Shown: positions 1 through 5,564, counted from the stretch's first letter. The stretch: 5,564 bases of DNA from Opitutaceae bacterium (GCA_031266495.1 JAISAX010000673.1:1-5564); one strand, 5' to 3'. Made by a program: numbers and translations. Notes: generated from the sequence alone by a model not told the origin.

Positions 1-3
1 GGA

Positions 4-34
4 CCTTCAGCCTTTCAGTCTTTCAGCTTTTCAG
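4..34. repeat. Intergenic octamer tandem array (TTTCAG type)
   Basis: Three consecutive 8-bp units (CCTTTCAG, TCTTTCAG, CTTTTCAG at 11-34) are preceded by a 7-bp partial unit CCTTCAG at 4-10. The shared core is YTTTCAG with variable first bases. The array lies immediately upstream of the YcaQ-family gene and may continue beyond the left edge of the window. It has the same 8-bp period as the array at 4478-4533 but a different unit. Its function is unknown. It could be a transcribed leader or spacer element, or simply a slippage-derived satellite. Confidence 0.75.
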
Positions 35-64
35 TTTTTCCATTCCGGTCTTTCTTTCCGGCAT

Positions 65-1264
65 ATGTGCGCCGCCGAAATCAAGGTCACTGTGGAGGCA
101 GCCCGTCGTTTCATGCGGCGTGCCCATTTGTTCGATACGCCGGTGGCCGATGTCGCCACCGCTCTCGCGCATCACGGTTACATCCAGATCGATCCCATCA
201 ACGTCTGCGGACGCATGCACGATCTCATCCTGCGCAATCGCGTGGCCGGCTATCGGGAAGGTGACCTGATGCGCCACTTGCACGGCGAGGAAGGCGATCC
301 GCAATCCGCGACCGCGCGCACGGCATTCGAACATCATCTGCCCTCCAGCCACATCCTTGTGGCGTTCCCGCAAGACGCCTGGCCGCACCTGCTCGGGACC
401 ATGGAGGCCCGCGCCCGCCAGTCCGGCGCATGGTCCGGCCGGCTCACACCCCGCGAAAAGGAATTTGCTCCCCGGCTGCTGGAGGAACTCGCATCCCGCG
501 GGCCGCTTTCCTCCGAAGACTTGCACGACGGTCGCCGCGCCACACGCGGGTGGGGAGCCAGCACCCTCGCCAAATCCACCCTCCAGAAACTCTTTTTTCA
601 CGGTCGTGTGCTCATCGCCGCCCGTCGTGCCCAGCGGCGTTATTATGCGCTGCCGGAGCGCGTGCTGCCCACCGCCACGCTCGCGCGGCCCCGTCCCGAA
701 CCGGAGGAAACGACCCGCTGGCTCGTCCTCGCCCGCCTGCGCCAGCACCGGCTCGTGCTCCTCAAAAAGACGGAGCTGCCGCTGGTCGAGGACCGTGTGC
801 AGGCGGTCGCGGTCGAAAACGGCCTTCGCCTTCACTGCCTCCGCGAGGATGCCGATGCGCTTTCCCTCCCGCCGCCCGCAACCATCGCCGCGGCCCCGGA
901 GCCGGCCGCCGCTTCCGTCCGGCTGCTCGCGCCGCTCGACCCGCTGATTTATGACCGCCGTCTCACGACCCGGTTGTGGAATTTCAACTACACCTGGGAG
1001 GTTTACACGCCGGCGCCCAGGCGTGTGCGCGGGTATTACGCGCTTCCCGTCCTGTCCGGCCACGACTTTGTCGGCCACGTGGACCCGAAAGCCGACCGGT
1101 CCGCCGGACGGCTCCTTGTCATGGGCCGTTCCATACGCCGGGGCCATGCCGCCGGCGGCGCGGTGAAGGAACTGGCGCGTTTCCTCGGTGCGAGCCGGGT
1201 TGTTTCTCTTCCGCCGGTGAGGGCGGTGGATCAAAAAAATGAAAATCCCGTCAATCCGCGCTAA
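65..1264 (+). CDS. YcaQ-family (AlkZ/AlkX-like) DNA glycosylase, winged-helix protein
   Basis: This 399-residue protein belongs to the winged-helix HTH_42 family that includes E. coli YcaQ, a DNA glycosylase that unhooks interstrand crosslinks and removes bulky alkylated bases in the cytoplasm. Visible support includes the motif YIQIDPIN at residues 39-46, giving the Q41-x-D43 pair that marks the catalytic site of the YcaQ branch (AlkZ proteins have QxQ). A winged-helix stretch spans roughly residues 130-200, with RGPLSSEDL followed by STLQKLFFHGRVLIA. The diagnostic C-terminal block runs from about 287 to 346 and contains LLAPLDPLIYDRR, YTPAPRR, GYYALPVL and VGHVDPKADR. The length matches the family (about 400). 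The reading frame stays open to the left edge, but no ATG, GTG or TTG occurs in it before 65, and family similarity begins near residue 10, so ATG 65 is the best start. No clear ribosome binding site is visible. By eye its codons use more G-ending triplets than the genes downstream, consistent with a separate transcription unit. Family assignment is firm; the exact lesion specificity is inferred. Confidence 0.93.
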   Translation: MCAAEIKVTVEAARRFMRRAHLFDTPVADVATALAHHGYIQIDPINVCGRMHDLILRNRVAGYREGDLMRHLHGEEGDPQSATARTAFEHHLPSSHILVAFPQDAWPHLLGTMEARARQSGAWSGRLTPREKEFAPRLLEELASRGPLSSEDLHDGRRATRGWGASTLAKSTLQKLFFHGRVLIAARRAQRRYYALPERVLPTATLARPRPEPEETTRWLVLARLRQHRLVLLKKTELPLVEDRVQAVAVENGLRLHCLREDADALSLPPPATIAAAPEPAAASVRLLAPLDPLIYDRRLTTRLWNFNYTWEVYTPAPRRVRGYYALPVLSGHDFVGHVDPKADRSAGRLLVMGRSIRRGHAAGGAVKELARFLGASRVVSLPPVRAVDQKNENPVNPR

Positions 1265-1369
1265 AGACATGGCGGCAGGGATTTGTTTTAATCACATACA
1301 GGCATTGGTTGACAGCCAGCCCTTCCCGTGTCCTCCCCGTCCATTCATTCCGCATCCACATCCCGTATC

Positions 1370-2386
1370 ATGAAAGCCGCCTACTACGAAGGTAACAAAA
1401 CATTCCGCGTCGCCGACGCCCCCGCCAGCCCGCCTGCCCCCGGAGAAGTCCGCCTCAAGGTCGCTTACGTCGGCATCTGCGGCACCGACGTCCATATTTA
1501 CCACGGACACATGGACCAGCGCGTCAAAATACCTCAAATCATCGGCCACGAGATGTCCGGCACCATCGCCGAAGTCGGCCCCGGCGTCACCGGCTTCACT
1601 GTCGGCGACCCTGTTGTTGTCCGCCCGCTCGACAACCGCGCCGAAACGCCCGCCGATCGCGGCAACAGCCACATCTGCCGCAACCTGAAATTCATCGGTA
1701 TCGACTCCCCCGGTGGCTTCCAGACGTACTGGAACGTCCCCGCCTTCGCCGTCCACAAGGCCCCGCCCGCGACCGACCTCAAGCTCGCCGCGCTGGCCGA
1801 ACCCCTCGCCGTCGCCTGCCACGACGTGCGCCTCGGCGGCGTCAAACCCGGCGAACTCGCCGTCGTCATCGGCGGCGGCCCCATCGGCATCCTCGTCGCG
1901 CTCGTCGCCCGCGCCGCCGGCGCGCAGGTCATCATCAGCGAAGTCAACGAACTCCGGCTCGCCTTCGCCCGCTCGCTCGGCTTCGAGGCGCACAGTCCGC
2001 TCGCCACCGATCTCCCCGCGCTTTGCCGCCAGAAGAGCGGCGATGCCGGCGCCGACATCGTCTTCGAGGTTTCCGGAGCGAAATCCGCCGCCGCCACCAT
2101 GACCGACCTGCTCGCCATCCGCGGCCGCATCGTCGTCGTGGCGATCTACCCGAAACCGGTCGAGATCAACCTTCACCAGTTTTTCTGGAAAGAACTGAAA
2201 CTCACCGGCGCCCGCGTGTACGAGCGCGAGGACTACGAGAAGGCCCTCGCCCTCATTGCCAGCCGCGAACTCCCGCTCGAAAAACTCATCACCCGCGTGG
2301 AGCCGCTCACGAATATCCAGGCCGCGTTCGACAATCTCGGCAGCACCCCCGACGCGATGAAAATCCTCATCGACTGCCAAGAGTAA
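1370..2386 (+). CDS. Zinc-type medium-chain alcohol/polyol dehydrogenase (MDR family)
   Basis: This 338-residue cytoplasmic oxidoreductase belongs to the sorbitol/threonine/butanediol dehydrogenase group of MDR enzymes, which oxidise a secondary alcohol of a sugar, polyol or hydroxy acid with NAD(P). The N-terminal catalytic domain shows GICGTD (C37), GHEMSG (H60, E61) and AEPLAVACH (E144), the expected catalytic-zinc ligands. The Rossmann segment GGGPIG lies at 168-173, and an acidic residue (E191 in IISEVNE) ends the second strand, which favours NAD over NADP. The C-terminal DAMKILIDC ending is typical. The structural-zinc loop is degenerate: between residues 85 and 115 only C103 remains of the usual four cysteines. 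ATG 1370 is preferred over an in-frame GTG at 1328 because MKAAYYEG is the family's usual N-terminus and the 14 extra residues are Ser-rich and unlike the fold. The next gene starts 21 bp after the stop, so the two are probably one operon. The substrate cannot be named from sequence alone. Confidence 0.92.
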   Translation: MKAAYYEGNKTFRVADAPASPPAPGEVRLKVAYVGICGTDVHIYHGHMDQRVKIPQIIGHEMSGTIAEVGPGVTGFTVGDPVVVRPLDNRAETPADRGNSHICRNLKFIGIDSPGGFQTYWNVPAFAVHKAPPATDLKLAALAEPLAVACHDVRLGGVKPGELAVVIGGGPIGILVALVARAAGAQVIISEVNELRLAFARSLGFEAHSPLATDLPALCRQKSGDAGADIVFEVSGAKSAAATMTDLLAIRGRIVVVAIYPKPVEINLHQFFWKELKLTGARVYEREDYEKALALIASRELPLEKLITRVEPLTNIQAAFDNLGSTPDAMKILIDCQE

Positions 2387-2407
2387 GACGAAAAACCATT
2401 CTCAACC

Positions 2408-3406
2408 ATGATCATGAACAAGACCCTCTTTGCCTGCGCAATCGAAGACCCGGACGCCCGCGCACGTATCCGTAAAATCACCACCCCCGTCGAGGTGCCC
2501 GCCGCCGACACGCCCGAAAAACTCCTTGCCGCCGCCATCCACGCGCAAGCCGAAGCGCTCATCGTGCCCTTCACCGCGCAGCGCCTCATCACCCGCGAAG
2601 TGATCGACGCCCTCCCCGGCCTGCGCCTCATTGGCAGCACCTACGGCGGCGTGAGGCAAAACATCGACGAACTCCATGCCCTCGAAAAAAACCTCTGTGT
2701 CATCCACACCGGCCCCACCCGTGTCCGTCCCATGGCGGAGTACACCCTCGGCCTCGCCCTCGCCTCGCTCACCCGGATCGCGGACTACCACCACTACATG
2801 CGGAGCGGCGAAGCCTGGCCCCGCGCGAAATTCGGCCGCACCCGCATCCTCCACAACCGCAAGGTTGGCGTCATCGGCTTCGGGTGGATCGGCAAAGGCA
2901 TCGCGCAACTCTTCCGGCACTTCACCCCTCACATCACCATCCACTCCGGACACTCCACCGAAGCGACGCTCCGCGAACAAGGTTTCCGCAAAGCCCCGAC
3001 GCTCGCATCGGTGTTTGCCGAGTGCGAAGTCATCATCCTTGCCGGCGGTCACAACCCGGACACCCACCACCTGATCCGCCGCGAACATTTTGAGGCGATG
3101 GCCGACGAAGCCCTCTTCATCAACATCGCGCGCGGCAAGATGGTGCGTCAGGCCGACATGATTGACGTAGTTGAAAAGAAAAACATCCACCTCGCCCTCG
3201 ACGTCTTCGAGGAAGAGCCGCTCGAAACCGACAGCCCGCTCCGCCGCAACGACCGCGTCCTCCTTGCTCCCCATCGTGCCAACGCTCCGCGCGAGTTCGA
3301 GCAACGCTGGCAATTCCTGGCGGACGAACTGGAACGCTACGCCCGCGGCGAATGCCCCCTCACCGCGCTCACCCCCGAACGCGCCAGCGTCATGAGCGAA
3401 TCCTGA
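2408..3406 (+). CDS. D-isomer-specific 2-hydroxyacid dehydrogenase
   Basis: This 332-residue cytoplasmic NAD(P)-dependent enzyme interconverts a 2-oxo acid and a D-2-hydroxy acid, in the family of glyoxylate/hydroxypyruvate reductase, phosphoglycerate dehydrogenase and D-lactate dehydrogenase. The substrate-domain motif STYGGVRQNID is at 77-87 and MAEYTLGLALA at 109-119. The nucleotide-binding glycine motif GFGWIG is at 157-162. The catalytic triad is intact: R242 in NIARGK, E270 in DVFEEEPL and H289 in APHRAN. The length is normal for the family. Two start codons lie close together (ATG 2408 and ATG 2414, MIMNK); either adds or removes only two residues. It follows the MDR dehydrogenase by 21 bp with no terminator between, so shared transcription and a joint catabolic role, for instance in sugar-acid or polyol breakdown, are likely. 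Substrate identity is not visible; assignment to serine biosynthesis is less likely because there is no C-terminal regulatory domain. Confidence 0.92.
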   Translation: MIMNKTLFACAIEDPDARARIRKITTPVEVPAADTPEKLLAAAIHAQAEALIVPFTAQRLITREVIDALPGLRLIGSTYGGVRQNIDELHALEKNLCVIHTGPTRVRPMAEYTLGLALASLTRIADYHHYMRSGEAWPRAKFGRTRILHNRKVGVIGFGWIGKGIAQLFRHFTPHITIHSGHSTEATLREQGFRKAPTLASVFAECEVIILAGGHNPDTHHLIRREHFEAMADEALFINIARGKMVRQADMIDVVEKKNIHLALDVFEEEPLETDSPLRRNDRVLLAPHRANAPREFEQRWQFLADELERYARGECPLTALTPERASVMSES

Positions 3407-3528
3407 CCCGCCGGACACGGCCGACGGCCACGCTCATCCGAAAAACACTTCGAATGGGCAAGCCACTCCCAGGCAGGACTTCCGTCATGCCATTGATTTC
3501 AGAGGAACCCGATTTTCGTCATCGCCAA

Positions 3529-3538
3529 AAAACGTTTT
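3529..3538. promoter_or_regulatory. Perfect 10-bp palindrome, possible LacI/GalR-type operator
   Basis: AAAACGTTTT is a perfect palindrome with a central CG, ending 16 bp before the first esterase ATG. LacI/GalR-family operators often have a central CG flanked by A and T tracts, and such regulators commonly control sugar-use genes, so this is a reasonable operator candidate in a 148-bp gap. No convincing -10/-35 pair was found nearby, symmetry does not extend beyond 10 bp, and no regulator gene is in view, so it may be chance. Confidence 0.22.
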
Positions 3539-3554
3539 CCTTCCACTCACCATC

Positions 3555-4451
3555 ATGAAACGACTGCTTCTCCTCCTTGCCGCTCTTGCCATCTCCACGC
3601 TTTCCGTCACCGCCGCTCCTCGCACCGAAAGCGACATTGCCTACCTCGGCACTGACCGCGCCGAAAAACTCGACGCCTGGTTGCCCGACCCCGCCGTCTG
3701 GTCCGGCCCCCACCCGTCCGTCCTCTTCATCCACGGCGGCGGCTGGCAAGGCGGCGACAAGGCCAATGACCGCGAACGCAACATCGGACAAAACCTCTCC
3801 GCCGCAGGCTACGCCGTTTTCTCTGTCAACTACCTCCTCAACACCCGCGAAAAAGACCCCGTCACCGGTCAAATCCGCACCACCCGCTTCGCCTGGCCGC
3901 AAAACCTCTACGACTGCAAAACGGCCATCCGTTACCTGCGTGCCGAGTCCGCCCGCTTCGGCATCGACCCCGCCCGCATCGCCGTCATGGGCGGCTCCGG
4001 CGGCGCGCGCCTCGCCCAGCTTCTCGGCGCCACCGTCCGCCACGACGAGTTCAACCGTCACGGCCTTTACACGGAGCAGTCCAACGCCATCGCCTGCATC
4101 CTCAGTTTTTACGGCAACTACGACATCCGCGGCACCCATCACTTCGCCGACGGCGGCCTGCCTACCGAAGAGCTTGCCGCGAAGCAAGCCGAGGCATCCG
4201 CCATCACCTGGATCGACAAGCACACCCCCCCGGTCGTCATCACCCACGGCAGCGCCGACAAAACCACCCCCGTCGAAAGCTCCCGTCTCCTCGCCGAACA
4301 CCTCCGCCGGCTCGGCGTCGATTACTGGTATGTCGAGATCGCCGGCGCCCCGCACTCCTTCCACCTCCAGCCCAAACAAATGGACCTCCGTCCCACCGTC
4401 CTCGCCTTCCTCGCCAAACACCTTGGGCAACCCGTTCCTGCCGTCCGCTGA
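3555..4451 (+). CDS. Secreted alpha/beta-hydrolase esterase, copy 1
   Basis: This 298-residue exported serine esterase belongs to the Aes/BD-FAE-like alpha/beta-hydrolase group, which includes acetyl and feruloyl esterases acting on plant polysaccharide side groups. A signal peptide is clear: MKR, a run of Leu/Ala, then VTA at 18-20 as the probable signal peptidase I site. The oxyanion motif HGGGW is at 60-64. The nucleophile elbow is GGSGGARLA with S148; the acid is D235 in HGSADKTTPVE; the histidine is H267 in GAPHSFH. The elbow departs from the common GGSAGGHLA, which copy 2 retains. The start is fixed by the signal peptide; no ribosome binding site is obvious. It lies 148 bp after the hydroxyacid dehydrogenase, so it may be in the same operon or under its own promoter. 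Copy 2 follows in the same orientation, about 70% identical over 270 residues without gaps. The fold is certain; acyl group and polymer are inferred. Confidence 0.91.
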   Translation: MKRLLLLLAALAISTLSVTAAPRTESDIAYLGTDRAEKLDAWLPDPAVWSGPHPSVLFIHGGGWQGGDKANDRERNIGQNLSAAGYAVFSVNYLLNTREKDPVTGQIRTTRFAWPQNLYDCKTAIRYLRAESARFGIDPARIAVMGGSGGARLAQLLGATVRHDEFNRHGLYTEQSNAIACILSFYGNYDIRGTHHFADGGLPTEELAAKQAEASAITWIDKHTPPVVITHGSADKTTPVESSRLLAEHLRRLGVDYWYVEIAGAPHSFHLQPKQMDLRPTVLAFLAKHLGQPVPAVR

Positions 4452-4477
4452 GTCCTCTCCAGCCTCACAACACCCAC

Positions 4478-4533
4478 TGTCCCGCCGTCTCACCGTCTCA
4501 CCGTTCCACCGTCTCACCGTCCCGCCGACCCAC
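4478..4533. repeat. Intergenic octamer tandem array (CGTCTCAC type), seven units
   Basis: Seven back-to-back 8-bp units fill about half of the 101-bp gap between the two esterase genes: TGTCCCGC, CGTCTCAC, CGTCTCAC, CGTTCCAC, CGTCTCAC, CGTCCCGC and CGACCCAC. Three are identical and the outer ones are more degenerate, as expected for an array that expands in its middle. The array ends 19 bp before the start codon of copy 2. It is not a CRISPR, since it has no spacers. Its role is unknown; it would be transcribed if the esterases are co-transcribed. Confidence 0.85.
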
Positions 4534-4552
4534 ACAGTTCCATCCTCCGCCC

Positions 4553-5564
4553 ATGCGCCTCACACACCTCTTCATGACCCTTGCCATGCTCAACATCAAC
4601 CTCACCCTCGCTACCGCCACTGCCACTGCCACTGCTGCTGCTGCTGCTGCTGCCGCTCCCCGCATTGAAAGCGACGTTTCCTACCTCGGCCCCGGTCGCT
4701 CCAAAAAACTCGACGCCTGGCTTCCCGACGCCGCCGCCTTTCCCGGTCCGCATCCCGCCGTGCTCCTCATCCACGGCGGCGGCTGGAGCGGCGGCGACAA
4801 GGCCGCTGCCCGCGAAAAAAACATCGGCGCCACCCTCACCGCCCACGGATACGCCGTCTTCTCCATCAACTATCTTCTCAACACCTGGGAAAAAGATCCG
4901 GTGACAGGCAAACGGAAACTCACCCGCCTCGCCTGGCCGCAAAACCTCTACGACTGCAAAACCGCCCTGCGCTTCATCCGCGCCAACGCCGCCCGCTACA
5001 ACATCGACGCCGCGCACATCGCCGTCATGGGAGGTTCCGCCGGCGGACACCTTGCCCTGCTCGTCGGCGCCACCGCTCGCCACGAAGAATTCAACCGCCA
5101 CGGCCTCTACACCGACCAGACCAACGCCGTCTCGGCCATCATCGATTTTTACGGCGACTACGACATCCGTGGACGCCACGTTTCCCCCTTTGCCGGAGCC
5201 ACGCCCGAAGAGACCGCCGCCAACGAACAGGCCGCCTCCCCCGTCACCTGGATCGACAAAAACACCCCGCCCGTGCTCATCGCCCACGGCAGCGCCGACA
5301 AAACCATCCCCGTCGAACGCTCCCGCCTCCTCGCCGAACACCTCCGCAACCTCGGAGTGGAATACTGGTATGTCGAAATCGACGGAGCGCCGCACACCTT
5401 CCACCTCCAGCCCGCGCAAATGGACCTCCGCCCCACCGTCCTGACCTTCCTCGAAAAACACCTCGGCAAACCCCCCCCCCCCACAAACCCCCCGGAAACG
5501 CCCCCACCCCCCCCCCCCCCCCCCCCCCCGCTACACCAACCCCCGATACCTAATCGGGGGGGGG
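4553..5564 (+). CDS. Secreted alpha/beta-hydrolase esterase, copy 2 (3' end not resolved)
   Basis: This is the tandem paralogue of the preceding esterase, in the same family and with the same likely role of removing acyl groups outside the cytoplasm. The frame runs from ATG 4553 to the window end with no stop. Reliable sequence reaches about 5470 (HLGK, residue 306), where copy 1 has only eight residues left before its stop, so the real gene probably ends near there and the following proline-rich tail is an artefact. The N-terminus MRLTHLF plus a hydrophobic stretch is a signal peptide, followed by Thr-Ala repeats and eight consecutive alanines (28-35) before the mature start PRIESD. HGGGW is at 74-78; the nucleophile elbow is the canonical GGSAGGHLA with S162; the acid is D249 in HGSADK; the histidine is H281 in GAPHTFH. 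Later in-frame ATGs (4574, 4586) would remove the positively charged n-region, so 4553 is preferred. Confidence 0.88.
   Translation, partial: MRLTHLFMTLAMLNINLTLATATATATAAAAAAAAPRIESDVSYLGPGRSKKLDAWLPDAAAFPGPHPAVLLIHGGGWSGGDKAAAREKNIGATLTAHGYAVFSINYLLNTWEKDPVTGKRKLTRLAWPQNLYDCKTALRFIRANAARYNIDAAHIAVMGGSAGGHLALLVGATARHEEFNRHGLYTDQTNAVSAIIDFYGDYDIRGRHVSPFAGATPEETAANEQAASPVTWIDKNTPPVLIAHGSADKTIPVERSRLLAEHLRNLGVEYWYVEIDGAPHTFHLQPAQMDLRPTVLTFLEKHLGKPPPPTNPPETPPPPPPPPPPLHQPPIPNRGG
4616..4657 (+). repeat. Coding microsatellite in the signal peptide of esterase copy 2
   Basis: Three copies of the hexamer GCCACT (4616-4633) run into six GCT codons (4634-4651) and then GCC GCT. They encode (Ala-Thr)x3 followed by eight alanines at the end of the signal peptide. 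Every unit is a multiple of three, so slippage would change tract length without breaking the frame. Copy 1 has nothing comparable: it goes directly from its hydrophobic core through VTAA to PRTESD. Confidence 0.88.
5471..5564. other. Low-complexity poly-C/poly-G contig end, probably unreliable sequence
   Basis: The last 94 bases contain a run of 12 C (5471-5482), a run of 23 C (5507-5529) and a terminal run of 9 G (5556-5564), separated by short mixed stretches. An 8-bp perfect inverted repeat, CCCCCGAT (5540-5547) with ATCGGGGG (5553-5560), closes the window. Copy 1 has ordinary sequence and a stop codon at the matching place. The abrupt change from well-conserved coding sequence to homopolymers fits poor reads or a mis-extended contig end better than biology. 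Confidence 0.75.

Noticed and set aside
23..1270. Long minus-strand open frame opposite the YcaQ-family gene
   Set aside because: It mirrors a gene with clear family motifs. The predicted protein is low-complexity Gly/Arg/Ala-rich with no recognisable domain, and high GC removes stops on the antisense strand.
1309..1314. TTGACA as a -35 box upstream of the MDR gene
   Set aside because: It matches the consensus, but the region 16-18 bp downstream (around 1331-1337) is C-rich with no -10-like hexamer, so a promoter cannot be supported.
1328..1369. Upstream GTG start for the MDR dehydrogenase
   Set aside because: It would add 14 Ser-rich residues before MKAAYYEG, which is the normal family N-terminus.
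3407..3432. Possible terminator after the hydroxyacid dehydrogenase
   Set aside because: Only 4-bp GC stems (GCCG/CGGC, GGCC/GGCC) are present, with no T-run following.
4478..4533. CRISPR-like array
   Set aside because: The units are 8 bp and directly adjacent with no spacers, so this is a simple tandem repeat.
3577..4668. Long + strand open frame in another phase across esterase copy 1
   Set aside because: It is a Pro/Ser/Thr-rich shadow of the true frame, which has a signal peptide and an intact catalytic triad.
1292..5461. Series of near full-length minus-strand open frames opposite the dehydrogenases and esterases (1292-2380, 2402-3418, 3519-4535, 4514-5461)
   Set aside because: The sense genes mostly use C-ending codons, so codon-aligned antisense triplets begin with G and cannot be stops. 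The translations are therefore rich in Gly, Ala, Val, Asp and Glu, as seen, and resemble no family.
5540..5564. Terminal hairpin CCCCCGAT/ATCGGGGG as a terminator of esterase copy 2
   Set aside because: It lies in suspect homopolymer sequence, is followed by G rather than T, and no stop codon precedes it in frame.

Overview
This window is 5.56 kb of GC-rich bacterial DNA carrying five genes, all on the + strand. The coding style (third positions dominated by C, few clear Shine-Dalgarno sites, and intergenic arrays of 8-bp tandem repeats) together with secreted carbohydrate-type esterases suggests a Verrucomicrobiota relative, possibly Opitutaceae. That placement is inferred from style, not from a marker gene. 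The right end looks like the poor end of a draft contig: the last ~95 bases are homopolymer C/G runs.

Layout. Positions 1-34 hold a short octamer array, followed by a complete YcaQ-family DNA glycosylase gene (65-1264). After a 105-bp gap come a medium-chain, zinc-type NAD(P)-dependent dehydrogenase (1370-2386) and, 21 bp later, a D-2-hydroxyacid dehydrogenase (2408-3406); this pair is very likely co-transcribed. A 148-bp gap with a perfect AAAACGTTTT palindrome leads to a secreted alpha/beta-hydrolase esterase (3555-4451). A 101-bp gap containing a second octamer array (seven units) follows, then a second, tandemly duplicated esterase (4553 to the window end, no stop reached) whose signal peptide contains a trinucleotide microsatellite.

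How the genes may work together. The two esterases are about 70% identical over 270 aligned residues with no gaps (counted by eye) and keep the oxyanion HGGGW motif and a Ser-Asp-His triad. They look like exported enzymes that remove acyl groups (acetyl or feruloyl) from plant polysaccharides or oligosaccharides. The two cytoplasmic dehydrogenases could oxidise a sugar or polyol and reduce or oxidise the matching 2-keto/2-hydroxy acid. This makes the right 4 kb a plausible carbohydrate-use locus, but no transporter, glycoside hydrolase or regulator lies in the window to fix the substrate. The YcaQ-like repair gene appears to be an unrelated neighbour.

Nothing here amounts to a wholly new system. 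The points most worth checking are the esterase duplication with its concentrated divergence and altered nucleophile elbow, the two intergenic octamer arrays, the signal-peptide microsatellite and the likely assembly artefact at the right end.
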